Shown here piece by piece: positions 1 to 7,727 of a DNA stretch of 32,462 bases. The position numbers and the translations under genes are program-made. Position 1 is the stretch's first letter, and the number at the start of each line of letters is the position of its first letter. The stretch comes from an uncultured Prevotella sp. (GTDB taxonomy: Bacteria; Bacteroidota; Bacteroidia; Bacteroidales; Bacteroidaceae): NCBI GenBank assembly GCA_947164965.1, contig CAMUYR010000038.1:1-32462 (forward strand). The letters are read 5' to 3'. The notes beneath the pieces were generated by a model. It saw nothing but the letters and a program-made list of their open reading frames with translations, had not been told where the DNA came from and searched no databases.

Positions 1-43
1 TCACTTTTCCACCGTTTTTTTAGGAAAAAAGATATAAACTTAT

Positions 44-51
44 TAATTTTG
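44..51 (+). promoter_or_regulatory. Candidate Bacteroidota promoter upstream of nadA
   Basis: The octamer TAATTTTG followed by C fits the Bacteroidota -7 consensus TAnnTTTG. No good TTTG -33 element is seen at 19-21 nt upstream, only T-rich sequence near position 18. If used, it would give nadA a leader of about 200 nt containing the DnaA-box-like sites. I see no better promoter nearer the gene. Confidence 0.4.
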
Positions 52-67
52 CACCGAATTAGAGAAT

Positions 68-196
68 TGTGGATAAGTGATGAATCGTTCGATAAGTCAG
101 CGAGTTACAATTAACAACGAGTGTGGATAACTGATTTTCACGAGTGAATAAACTTTCTGGCAAGAAAAAGAGCAAGAAGTTTTGCACTTATCAACA
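68..196. promoter_or_regulatory. Cluster of DnaA boxes (possible oriC or DnaA-controlled leader)
   Basis: Two perfect matches to the DnaA box in the TGTGGATAA orientation lie at 68-76 and 122-130. A one-mismatch box, TTATCAACA, lies at 188-196 in the opposite orientation. An almost pure A/T stretch follows at about 219-256 and could serve as an unwinding region. Two perfect 9-mers within 63 bp is far above chance. Whether this is the replication origin or a DnaA-regulated nadA leader cannot be decided here, because dnaA is not in view and strand bias to the right (mostly minus-strand genes) does not support a fork starting here. Confidence 0.5.
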
Positions 197-261
197 CCAT
201 ATCATCCAATACATTCTCTTTTTAAAAAGAAAAAAATAAAAGAAAATAAAATATTAATGCG

Positions 262-1251
262 ATGTTGAAAAAGGAGTGGAAAGAACAAGGTTTTATTGAT
301 GAACCTGTTGCAGAAGGTACAGACCTGAAGGCTGAAATCCGTCGTTTATGCAAAGAGAAGGATGCTATTATTCTGGCTCACTATTATACGATAGGTGATA
401 TACAAGATATTGCTGATTTTGTTGGCGACTCGCTGGCTTTGGCTCGCAAGGCTGCAGAGACAGATGCAAAGATGATGGTGATGTGTGGTGTTCACTTTAT
501 GGCTGAAACATGTAAGCTCCTGTCGCCAGACAAGACTGTGCTTTGTCCTGATCTGAATGCTGGATGTTCTTTGGCTGACAGTTGTAAGGCTGAAGATTTA
601 AAGAAATATAAGGATGAGCATCCAGGCTATCAGGTTGTCAGTTATGTCAACACCACAGCTGCTGTTAAGGCTCTTACTGATGTTGTTGTGACCAGTGGTA
701 ATGCCAAAAAGGTAGTCGATCAGTTACCTAAGGATGCGAAATTGATATTTGGTCCTGATTATAATCTTGGTAATTATATTAATGAGGTGACAGGTCGGCA
801 GATGCTGCTTTGGAATGGTGGTTGTCATGTTCACGAACGCTTCTCAGTATCAAAGATAGCAGAACTCAAAAAGCAGTATCCTGAGGCTGTTGTGATGGCT
901 CATCTGGAGTGTAAAGGTCCTGTTTTGGCTTTGGCTGATATCAAGGGAAGTACGGCGACGATGTTAAATTATGCGCAGAATAGTGACGAAAAGCAGTTTA
1001 TCGTCGCCACAGAGGCTGGTATTTTGCACGAGATGCAGCGTTCTTGTCCTGATAAGGAATTTATCCCTGTGCCTCCTGAAATCAGCGAGAGCGGCTTAGA
1101 ATGCAGCTGTAACGAGTGCCAATATATGAAGATGAACACGCTTCTTAAGATTTATAATTGTTTGAAGCACGAATGGCCTTCTGTTGAGGTTGATCCAGAG
1201 ATAGCAAAGGATGCTGTGAAGCCTATTGAAAAAATGTTGGCATTAAGTTAA
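262..1251 (+). CDS. nadA: Quinolinate synthase NadA
   Basis: NadA condenses iminoaspartate with dihydroxyacetone phosphate to quinolinate, a step of de novo NAD synthesis, using an oxygen-sensitive [4Fe-4S] cluster in the cytoplasm. The 329-residue protein has the family's repeated three-domain look and the expected cluster cysteines: C102 in NAGCSLADSC, C188 in WNGGCHVHERF and the C281/C283/C286 group in ECSCNECQYMKMNTL. The N-terminal KDAIILAHYYT and GDSLALAR motifs are also typical. Length matches the family. The start at 262 lies just after a very A-rich leader, as is common for Bacteroidota translation starts that lack a Shine-Dalgarno sequence. The usual partners nadB and nadC are not in the window. 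The gene converges on the minus-strand cotH-like gene with a 9-nt gap, and no clear hairpin terminator is visible between them. Confidence 0.96.
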   Translation: MLKKEWKEQGFIDEPVAEGTDLKAEIRRLCKEKDAIILAHYYTIGDIQDIADFVGDSLALARKAAETDAKMMVMCGVHFMAETCKLLSPDKTVLCPDLNAGCSLADSCKAEDLKKYKDEHPGYQVVSYVNTTAAVKALTDVVVTSGNAKKVVDQLPKDAKLIFGPDYNLGNYINEVTGRQMLLWNGGCHVHERFSVSKIAELKKQYPEAVVMAHLECKGPVLALADIKGSTATMLNYAQNSDEKQFIVATEAGILHEMQRSCPDKEFIPVPPEISESGLECSCNECQYMKMNTLLKIYNCLKHEWPSVEVDPEIAKDAVKPIEKMLALS

Positions 1252-1260
1252 AAAATTGTT

Positions 1261-2916
1261 CTATTTAAAGATCATTTTTTTACCATCCATAATAAAGATA
1301 CCTTTACGAGGTGTCTTTATTTTTTGTCCCTGCAGATTGTATATAGTCTTTTCTTGCTGCATATTCTGCTGATGTTTAATGCCGGTAATCGTCTCGTTTT
1401 CTTTCAGTAAAAAGCGAGTTTGGTCTAAGTAAACTAAATGTCGCGCCAACCAATAACTGATATAATAGATTTCCTGCTCGAAATTAAGTTCTTCTTCCTT
1501 AATATCCGTATCTTCAGACCATTTATTTTCTTCTCTTGCTGCTGCTCCAGACAGGTATATTCTATCAAAATATTGCGTATAGCGAGCTATAAGATTATCT
1601 GTAGAGAGAATATTTTGGCGTAATTCATGATAGCGATTAATAACCTTATCGTTAAATCCGTCAACATCGAGTTCTGCAAGTCTTCTAGTCAGATTAGTAT
1701 GAGCAGACATATCATATTCAGGCGAATAGGCACCATAAGTACCTTTCAGATGATCGCTCACCCACTTTTGTCCAACGGTAGCATCCAGATCCCAAACGCC
1801 TGGTGTCAGCTTCTTATCTTTTGTCTTGTCGTAAACAGCCCAAAACATATTCTTGCCAACGTTATCAAAGGCGTTCAAGACATTGATAAAGATATAATAG
1901 TCGATGATGACAGGAATATCAAAGTATTCGGCTATATGGTCTTTGAAATCATTATCACTACTGGTAGCAACAAAGTTAATGGCATTCCAAAGCGTGCTCC
2001 AATCAGTTTCACCATTCTGAGTATCATCCAGTTCAGGATATTTTATTTCGAATGTATCCCAGGTTTCACTGTTGTTATTGTAAGTATCTGGATATTTACT
2101 CATCAATGAGGCCCCATATCCTTCTGATTTATATAAACAGCCTTTTATCTCACCCGTATTCTTATCCACTTTCTTCAGCTTCATCTGCTTACGATCCATT
2201 GCTTCCGTCAAGCAATAGATGCCACGATATTCTTTATTCAAGAAGAGTTCAACCATCTGGCCTCTTACACCACTCAGAGCCTCTGGCTCTTTATCAGCAT
2301 AATAAGGCTTAGTGGCCATATCGTTCCACAGTTCTGTGGCTATACGGTTACGAACCCTGAAGAGGTCAGCCTGACCAGCATCAAGTATCCAGTTATTGTC
2401 CTTACGAAGTCCAAACAGCTGAACGTCTTCATCAAACTTTATCTTATAATTGCGCTTGTGTTTATCGTCAGTATTTGTAGTGCCTCCACGCCATTTCAGT
2501 TTACCAGTTAATGCCTCTTTTATTTCACCATCAGGCGTATAAAGACTGACAGTTCCTTCCTGATAGTCGTAACCAAAATCGCCATTAAGCTGAAGGATTG
2601 GCAGGAAAGTAAACGTGATACTGGAGGTAACCACAAACTGATCCTTATTCTTGATAGTCATCGAGTATTTCTTACCACCAGTAATAGTATTGAAATAGTA
2701 GCTATCGCCAACTTTCGAACCATTTATTTTAAGGTTCGACCAACCTTCATCTAATTCTATTTTGTATCGCTTACTACTTCCAAAGTCTTCTTGCGGTATT
2801 GTGACCATCATGATATTCGATTCGCTGTCATATATCACAGGCCTGTTATCTATACGTAATTGCGCATAAACAACAGTACCTACAAAAGCCATTATGACAG
2901 TCAGCAGGTATTTCAT
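1261..2916 (-). CDS. Secreted CotH-like kinase family protein, with C-terminal sorting-type tail
   Basis: CotH-family proteins are atypical kinases; Bacillus CotH phosphorylates spore coat proteins, but the role of Bacteroidota members is unknown. Residue numbers count from the start chosen here. Family blocks visible are NNWILDA (174-180), followed by an RVRNRIA segment; LNKEYRGIY (226-234); and WDLDATVG (375-382), matching the acidic 'WDxDxxxG' block expected at the metal/ATP site. The N-terminus is a signal peptide (MKYLLTVIMAFVGTVVYAQ). The reading frame extends 25 codons further upstream, but a strong promoter at 2923-2930 sits inside that extension, so the start at 2916 is preferred. 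The last 27 residues contain IYNLQGQKI...KGIFIMDGKKM, resembling the short Prevotella C-terminal tail thought to be recognised by type IX secretion. It is transcribed divergently from the glycosyltransferase at 3029. Substrate unknown. Confidence 0.85.
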   Translation of the reverse strand: MKYLLTVIMAFVGTVVYAQLRIDNRPVIYDSESNIMMVTIPQEDFGSSKRYKIELDEGWSNLKINGSKVGDSYYFNTITGGKKYSMTIKNKDQFVVTSSITFTFLPILQLNGDFGYDYQEGTVSLYTPDGEIKEALTGKLKWRGGTTNTDDKHKRNYKIKFDEDVQLFGLRKDNNWILDAGQADLFRVRNRIATELWNDMATKPYYADKEPEALSGVRGQMVELFLNKEYRGIYCLTEAMDRKQMKLKKVDKNTGEIKGCLYKSEGYGASLMSKYPDTYNNNSETWDTFEIKYPELDDTQNGETDWSTLWNAINFVATSSDNDFKDHIAEYFDIPVIIDYYIFINVLNAFDNVGKNMFWAVYDKTKDKKLTPGVWDLDATVGQKWVSDHLKGTYGAYSPEYDMSAHTNLTRRLAELDVDGFNDKVINRYHELRQNILSTDNLIARYTQYFDRIYLSGAAAREENKWSEDTDIKEEELNFEQEIYYISYWLARHLVYLDQTRFLLKENETITGIKHQQNMQQEKTIYNLQGQKIKTPRKGIFIMDGKKMIFK

Positions 2917-2922
2917 CGGCTG

Positions 2923-2953
2923 CAAAGATACAAATAAACAGGGATAAAGCAAA
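2923..2953 (-). promoter_or_regulatory. Promoter of the first cotH-like gene
   Basis: On the minus strand, TATCTTTG (complement of 2923-2930) matches the -7 consensus TAnnTTTG, and TTTG (complement of 2950-2953) lies 19 nt upstream as the -33 element. Only six bases separate the -7 element from the ATG at 2916, so the transcript should have almost no 5' leader. This fixes the gene start at 2916 rather than 2991. Confidence 0.75.
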
Positions 2954-2993
2954 ATAAAAATAATAAAAACTAGTGTTTTTAAGATAAACATAT

Positions 2994-3001
2994 TAACTTT
3001 G
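2994..3001 (+). promoter_or_regulatory. Promoter of the family 2 glycosyltransferase
   Basis: TAACTTTG followed by C fits the -7 consensus. The expected -33 region (about 2970-2977) reads TAGTGTTT, a weak match. The start codon follows 27 nt after the element. It is back to back with the cotH-like promoter at 2923-2953. Confidence 0.6.
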
Positions 3002-3028
3002 CAAACGTATTAGTTAATAATAACCACT

Positions 3029-3928
3029 ATGTACATACCAAAAATATCTGTTGTCATTCCAGTTTATAACTCCGAAGATACGATAAGTGTCTGTATAGAA
3101 AGTATACTTCAGCAGTCGTTTACGGAATTTGAGCTAATAATCGTTGATGATGGTTCTATTGATAAAAGTGGCACTATATGTGATAATTATCATCTTCGTG
3201 ACAGTCGCATAATGGTTATTCATCAGCCTAATTCTGGTCGTACAGAAGCTCGTTGGCAAGGCGTAAAAAGGGCTCAAGGCGAATGGCTCTGTTTTGTAGA
3301 CAGTGATGATACATTACCTGCAGATTCCTTATATTATCTATTCAATTCAGCTGGTGATTCAACAGATATTGTTTTAGGCAATGGATATACTTTTACCCAA
3401 GAACGTCGCAGACAAATACCTATGTCTGATTTTCGTCATTTAGCAGTACGTTCTGAAGGTAATATTGGATTACCTTGGGGCAGTCTTTATCGTCGTAGTA
3501 TACTTACTGATTATCTATTTAATATTCCTCGTCATATTATGATGGGTGAAGACTATATTTTCTGGCTTCGATTGGTATTCTCTACAGAGAAAACAGTTAA
3601 TGTGGTTTATGAAAAGGTTTATTGTAAAGGTGATGACCATACATGTAATACTTTTCAATGGACTTCGAAATACTGTTATGAATTAAATGAACTTCGTTTT
3701 GAAGCTATACCTTCTGAACAACATGATGAATACCTACGTGATACAGTTGACGATCGTCTTGTAAATCTTTTTGCTGTAGCCATTCATGAATCACAACATA
3801 TATGGAGACAATCTCAATACTATCAAGATATTAAGAAAGATATGAAGAGACTGAATATGAAATTGCCTATAAAGAAGCGTTTATTCTTGTTAATGCCTCG
3901 TCTTATACACAGATTTATGATAACATAA
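3029..3928 (+). CDS. Family 2 glycosyltransferase
   Basis: A GT-A-fold inverting transferase of family GT2, expected in the cytoplasm or at the inner membrane face, moving a sugar from a nucleotide-sugar donor to a growing surface glycan. The 299-residue protein opens with the classic ISVVIPVYNSEDTISVCIES segment, has IIVDDGS at 37-43, and has the metal-binding DSD motif at 91-93 (CFVDSDDTL). The later PWGSLYRRS and MMGEDYIFWLR segments are also typical of the GT2 acceptor side. No signal peptide or membrane segments. It has its own promoter and sits alone on the plus strand between two minus-strand cotH-like genes. Base composition is very AT-rich. The donor and acceptor cannot be read from the sequence. 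Its stop lies 1 nt from the stop of the convergent second cotH-like gene. Confidence 0.9.
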   Translation: MYIPKISVVIPVYNSEDTISVCIESILQQSFTEFELIIVDDGSIDKSGTICDNYHLRDSRIMVIHQPNSGRTEARWQGVKRAQGEWLCFVDSDDTLPADSLYYLFNSAGDSTDIVLGNGYTFTQERRRQIPMSDFRHLAVRSEGNIGLPWGSLYRRSILTDYLFNIPRHIMMGEDYIFWLRLVFSTEKTVNVVYEKVYCKGDDHTCNTFQWTSKYCYELNELRFEAIPSEQHDEYLRDTVDDRLVNLFAVAIHESQHIWRQSQYYQDIKKDMKRLNMKLPIKKRLFLLMPRLIHRFMIT

Positions 3929-3929
3929 A

Positions 3930-5525
3930 CTACTTGTTTATATATTTTCGTGTACTGCCATCTTTATAACGTACGATAACAAAACTTTTATTATCGAATG
4001 AATTTATTTTTACACCTTGGAAATTGTAATAACCATCTATTATTTTATTAGATTCTGTTGTTAAAGACTGAATATTTGAGGCATCAAAGCCTAATTGTTT
4101 ATCCATCCAAGCTATACGTTCTTTCAACCATCTTTTTAAGTTTTCTATTTCTTTTTCATAAGTATTGACAGTATCAAAATTAGGAACAGGCCAAACCCAT
4201 TCGCTTCCAAACATATCAAATACCTGATTATTACGTTCAAGAGCTCCCTTTTCTTTTAGATTATTTACCAAAGAATCAATAGTATTTTCTATATGATTAT
4301 CACTATATGTATCTTGTCGATATTGCTGCCATCTTGCTTTTAACTGCTCAACATACCAAGGATCTTCCATCATTCTTGACCACCAAAATGGTACTTTATA
4401 ATCATATTCAGGTACATAGGTATTTTGATAAACCCAATAATCAGTAAGATATCCTCCCATTTGCATGGCGTTACCAAAAGCAAGATTAAAATCCCAAAGA
4501 GTAGTTTTAAAAAGTGGGTTTTGAGAATCCCGTTGTTTGTATATATTTGTACTTAGTCTGTAACCATCAATATTAGCAGAAACTTCTTGTGATAGTTGTT
4601 GATCAATGAATGATATAGGGTCAAGGTATTTTCGATATCCTTTTTCTGGATCCTTGAAGTCATCACTAGCTAATGCCTCTTCCATGAGGTCTATATGGTT
4701 TTGTATATATTCCAATTGTTCAGGCAACATTTCCTCATAATCAGGATGCTTATATTGAAATACTATGCTGTTGTTATACGTATAAGGTATTCCATTTTGG
4801 TCTTTTAGAATATGTTTTGAACGATAGAAATTTGGTTCATCATCACGATCTATTTCTAATTGATAACCACCAGTTAATTCATCACCACTCGTACCAGGAT
4901 CGTCTAAATTTAAACGATATTTTCCTTTACTTGGTTTTTCACACATAACGTAAATGCCATAATAATAGCCATCAAGTATAACTTCACAGTGACGGGCACG
5001 AGGGATGTAGTCAAAATATGGTCGTGCTAATTGGAACATTAACACATCTCGAATTTGGCTACGATCATTAAATGGAGCTAACATGACCCATTTATTGTCT
5101 TTTGGCATTCTCAATATTTCCACTTTATCTTTCTTTCCCTCCACATCGCTTGTTTTTAGTGTTCTGATTTGAAAAGGTTTTTTCTTTGAGGCTGAAAAAG
5201 ATGTATTACCACGATAGCGAATAGATATCCATCCTTCGTAATCAACCGTTTGGTTTGGATGTGTCAATGTATCACCATAATTAATTCCATCAGCATTATT
5301 AATAATTTTCATGCGAGCAGCAATAGCATAATCTTTATGTATAATCCTAGTATTCTCTGCGCCATATCGAGTATCTATAAAAATAATAGGCAGATTAGTT
5401 ACATCTATTTTGACTTGGGAATTCTGAGGTCTAAAATTCGTAGGATTATATTCGTCAGCATAAACTGGAGCAATGAGTCTATTAACTAAAACAATGTAGA
5501 AAATTAAAAGTAAATATTTTTTCAT
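3930..5525 (-). CDS. Secreted CotH-like kinase family protein, last gene of the leuS-porZ operon
   Basis: A second CotH-family protein, 531 residues from the start used here. The start ATG at 5523-5525 overlaps the TGA stop of the upstream acyltransferase (ATGA) and begins a good signal peptide (MKKYLLLIFYIVLV...VYADE), so it is preferred over the in-frame ATG at 5561. Family blocks are RGNTSFSASKKKPF (105-118), NKWVMLAPFNDRSQIRD (from 144), GYYYGIYVMCEK, GGYQLEID (219-226) and WDFNLAFGN (344-352). The latter has Asn where the other CotH-like protein here has Asp. The C-terminus (GYYNFQGVKINS...IVRYKDGSTRKYINK) is a divergent version of the sorting-type tail. It is likely translationally coupled to the acyltransferase. 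The DNA is markedly AT-rich compared with leuS or the xylan operon. Biochemical activity is unproven and the substrate unknown. Confidence 0.85.
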   Translation of the reverse strand: MKKYLLLIFYIVLVNRLIAPVYADEYNPTNFRPQNSQVKIDVTNLPIIFIDTRYGAENTRIIHKDYAIAARMKIINNADGINYGDTLTHPNQTVDYEGWISIRYRGNTSFSASKKKPFQIRTLKTSDVEGKKDKVEILRMPKDNKWVMLAPFNDRSQIRDVLMFQLARPYFDYIPRARHCEVILDGYYYGIYVMCEKPSKGKYRLNLDDPGTSGDELTGGYQLEIDRDDEPNFYRSKHILKDQNGIPYTYNNSIVFQYKHPDYEEMLPEQLEYIQNHIDLMEEALASDDFKDPEKGYRKYLDPISFIDQQLSQEVSANIDGYRLSTNIYKQRDSQNPLFKTTLWDFNLAFGNAMQMGGYLTDYWVYQNTYVPEYDYKVPFWWSRMMEDPWYVEQLKARWQQYRQDTYSDNHIENTIDSLVNNLKEKGALERNNQVFDMFGSEWVWPVPNFDTVNTYEKEIENLKRWLKERIAWMDKQLGFDASNIQSLTTESNKIIDGYYNFQGVKINSFDNKSFVIVRYKDGSTRKYINK

Positions 5526-6532
5526 ATTCTGATAGTTTTTATTATTTGCTTGGATACCCACATGATGGGAATTGCTGTAACGTAACTTATTATAACTAGA
5601 ACAGCAAATATCAATAAAGGATATTTGAAACCATAAATGAAATCAGGAAACAGATAAACACAATAGAATGTATGAGTCATCCACATTGGCATAGAATGTT
5701 TGCCAAGTTTATTAAAAAAAGAAGCTATATGATAATTTATAGGAATGTGTAAATAGCAGAAAATGAAGATGAAAGCATAAAAACCATCAGCTATAGTTAT
5801 TTTAAATTGACTTTTAAAAATTATGACTAAGCATAATATAAACATATAGATAAATCCTGATAAATTTTTAAGTTGTTTGGGTTCGTTTTGGAGTAGTCGA
5901 AAGAGTAGTATACCAAGGGAAAAATAGAAAGTCAGTTGAACCCAATAAACGGGCTGAATTAATAGTGTGTCATATAATTCATTTCCTGGAAGATTATACC
6001 CCAAATGTCTTACAGAAAGAAATATTATTGCATAGCATACAATAGTAATTATAACTTTCCGTCTGTTTTTCAAGTTGTAAACAAAGTTAATAATTATTAT
6101 TGACAACATACATACAACAGAATATGGAAGTAAAAACCAGATTTCTCCGTTGTATGAGCAGTAAAGACCAGTAATATTTCCAAGGACATGTATAAAACTA
6201 TGAGGATATTTATCAGGATTAATAAAATGACCTAGGCTTACAAAAACTATCAGTATAAACCAGTAATGTATGTAAAGTTGTAGTAATCTTTTTATTTGAT
6301 TATGTAAAGTGAGTTTGTTGTGGGTGTATAGCCAAGTTAATCCATAACCGCTTAAAATCATAAAGAAAGCAACAGGATTTGATGCATTTACTAAATGTGA
6401 TATCAATGGTTTGTCGCATATATATATTAGAGGTGTACAAAGAGTTATAATATCCTCATGATTAAATAAATGTAGAATAAACATGAGAAGAATTGCTATA
6501 CCTTTAATTTGTGTACTTTGTTCTTTACTCAT
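5522..6532 (-). CDS. Acyltransferase family 3 membrane protein
   Basis: An integral inner-membrane protein of 336 residues with about ten hydrophobic segments and the acyltransferase-3 pattern: a short charged N-terminus (SKEQSTQIKGIAIL), a conserved histidine at the end of the first helix (FILHLFNHED) and the second-helix FFMILSGYGLTWLY block. Such proteins add O-acetyl or other acyl groups to sugars of LPS, exopolysaccharide or peptidoglycan, taking acyl groups across the membrane. It overlaps the upstream glycosyltransferase gene by 8 nt and the downstream cotH-like gene by 3 nt in an ATGA arrangement, so the three are almost certainly one transcript. GC content in this gene is among the lowest in the window, with many 60-base lines near 25 percent. 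The acyl group and acceptor are not predictable. Confidence 0.85.
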   Translation of the reverse strand: MSKEQSTQIKGIAILLMFILHLFNHEDIITLCTPLIYICDKPLISHLVNASNPVAFFMILSGYGLTWLYTHNKLTLHNQIKRLLQLYIHYWFILIVFVSLGHFINPDKYPHSFIHVLGNITGLYCSYNGEIWFLLPYSVVCMLSIIIINFVYNLKNRRKVIITIVCYAIIFLSVRHLGYNLPGNELYDTLLIQPVYWVQLTFYFSLGILLFRLLQNEPKQLKNLSGFIYMFILCLVIIFKSQFKITIADGFYAFIFIFCYLHIPINYHIASFFNKLGKHSMPMWMTHTFYCVYLFPDFIYGFKYPLLIFAVLVIISYVTAIPIMWVSKQIIKTIRI

Positions 6533-7727
6533 GGACTATTTTATTATTGATGAATAGTGCTGAAAGCATAATAATAAATGGCATGAAAGGAATATGGAAG
6601 CGAGCTTCACCATGACCAAAGAACAAGAGTAAGAGCGTACCTAATACGATAATGATAATGGGTAACAGGTAGGTATCTTTTTTGAAATATAACAGACTGG
6701 CTAGTGCTGATAACACGATGAAGAAATAAATAGTGAGATTCAGTAATGTCAGCCATTGAACAGCAGACAGTTTAGGAAAGCTACTCAGGAGTGTCTGCAT
6801 GCTCACCTCTTCATACATATATTCTTTGTCTGCTTTATCAGGTATAAAGGTACACATGTTGACATTATCAGAAACATAGGTATTGACAAGTTTTGTGGGT
6901 ATCTGCTGGATGTATTCTTTTGGATGATCCTTCAGCCAATCAAAGAATATTGATTGCCAAGCAGAGTCCTTTTGTACGACATTCCATTCCTGATGCTCTC
7001 TAACCTGCATAGATTCTGGTGCATGATTGGTAGAATAGTCAGCAAGAGCCATCCATCCAGTCTTAGCCTGATAAAGAAACAGACTAGTACGATGCATCGT
7101 ACAAAACCCTATCAATGCAATTATCACACCATAGCCTAACAACAGCTTTATGCTCTTGCGCCACTTAATAAGGAAGAAAATGATGATAGCCAACAAGAAG
7201 ATGACAGACATTGGGCGAAACCAGTTGGCAGTAGCCAGCATTATACCTCCTAAGAAGGAGTGATTTCGAACTATCGACAGATACATTCCCAGCAACACGA
7301 AGAACATAAAAGGCAATTCACTAAGCAATGAAGTGTTTTCTCCATAGTTGGCAGGATATATCAAATAGATAAGAAGTGCTATAAAAGCTGTCTTAGAGCC
7401 ACATATTTTATCTGTAAGCGCATAAAACAGCCAAGCAGTAATTCCCTTCATCAGCGCGTATAAAACGAGCAGAGGCGTAATGGAATGGAATAATGCCAAC
7501 GATAATGCTGTGATATTGATGGCACCAATATTCCAAAGAAAAGGGTATTCGTTCAGTTGACTGCTGACAGGATATGGTTCACCATATTGCAATGATTCCT
7601 GAGCCAGATATAAATAGCCATTACTGTCAGGATAAGGTGTATATCCAAAAACAAAGAGTACGACTAATTGTAGAATGGTAAATAATACAATCAGACCAAG
7701 AATCAGTTGACGATGGCGATCTTGCAT
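6525..7727 (-). CDS. GT-C-type polytopic glycosyltransferase (PMT/ArnT-like)
   Basis: A 400-residue membrane protein with roughly nine hydrophobic helices. After the first helix comes the periplasmic loop YTPYPDSNGYLYLAQESL, whose acidic residue in a YPDSxxY setting is the usual catalytic position of GT-C enzymes that use lipid-linked sugars. A long soluble loop follows around residues 225-310. GT-C enzymes of this type transfer a sugar from polyprenyl phosphate to a lipid, glycan or protein at the outer face of the inner membrane. The start codon lies 25 nt inside the end of porZ, and no other methionine is near, so the overlap is real and suggests coupled translation. The next gene, an acyltransferase, overlaps it by 8 nt. 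The precise family is uncertain (GT39, GT83 or an unclassified relative). Confidence 0.75.
   Translation of the reverse strand: MQDRHRQLILGLIVLFTILQLVVLFVFGYTPYPDSNGYLYLAQESLQYGEPYPVSSQLNEYPFLWNIGAINITALSLALFHSITPLLVLYALMKGITAWLFYALTDKICGSKTAFIALLIYLIYPANYGENTSLLSELPFMFFVLLGMYLSIVRNHSFLGGIMLATANWFRPMSVIFLLAIIIFFLIKWRKSIKLLLGYGVIIALIGFCTMHRTSLFLYQAKTGWMALADYSTNHAPESMQVREHQEWNVVQKDSAWQSIFFDWLKDHPKEYIQQIPTKLVNTYVSDNVNMCTFIPDKADKEYMYEEVSMQTLLSSFPKLSAVQWLTLLNLTIYFFIVLSALASLLYFKKDTYLLPIIIIVLGTLLLLFFGHGEARFHIPFMPFIIMLSALFINNKIVHE

Noticed and set aside
52..261. NAD-sensing riboswitch in the nadA leader
   Set aside because: The leader is very A/T-rich without a stable multi-helix fold that I can trace, and known NAD riboswitch classes are not known from this group as far as I recall.
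1240..1290. Terminator between nadA and the first cotH-like gene
   Set aside because: There are A and T runs but no convincing hairpin stem.
2917..2991. 25-codon N-terminal extension of the first cotH-like gene
   Set aside because: The extension contains a strong -33/-7 promoter, and the downstream methionine begins a standard signal peptide.
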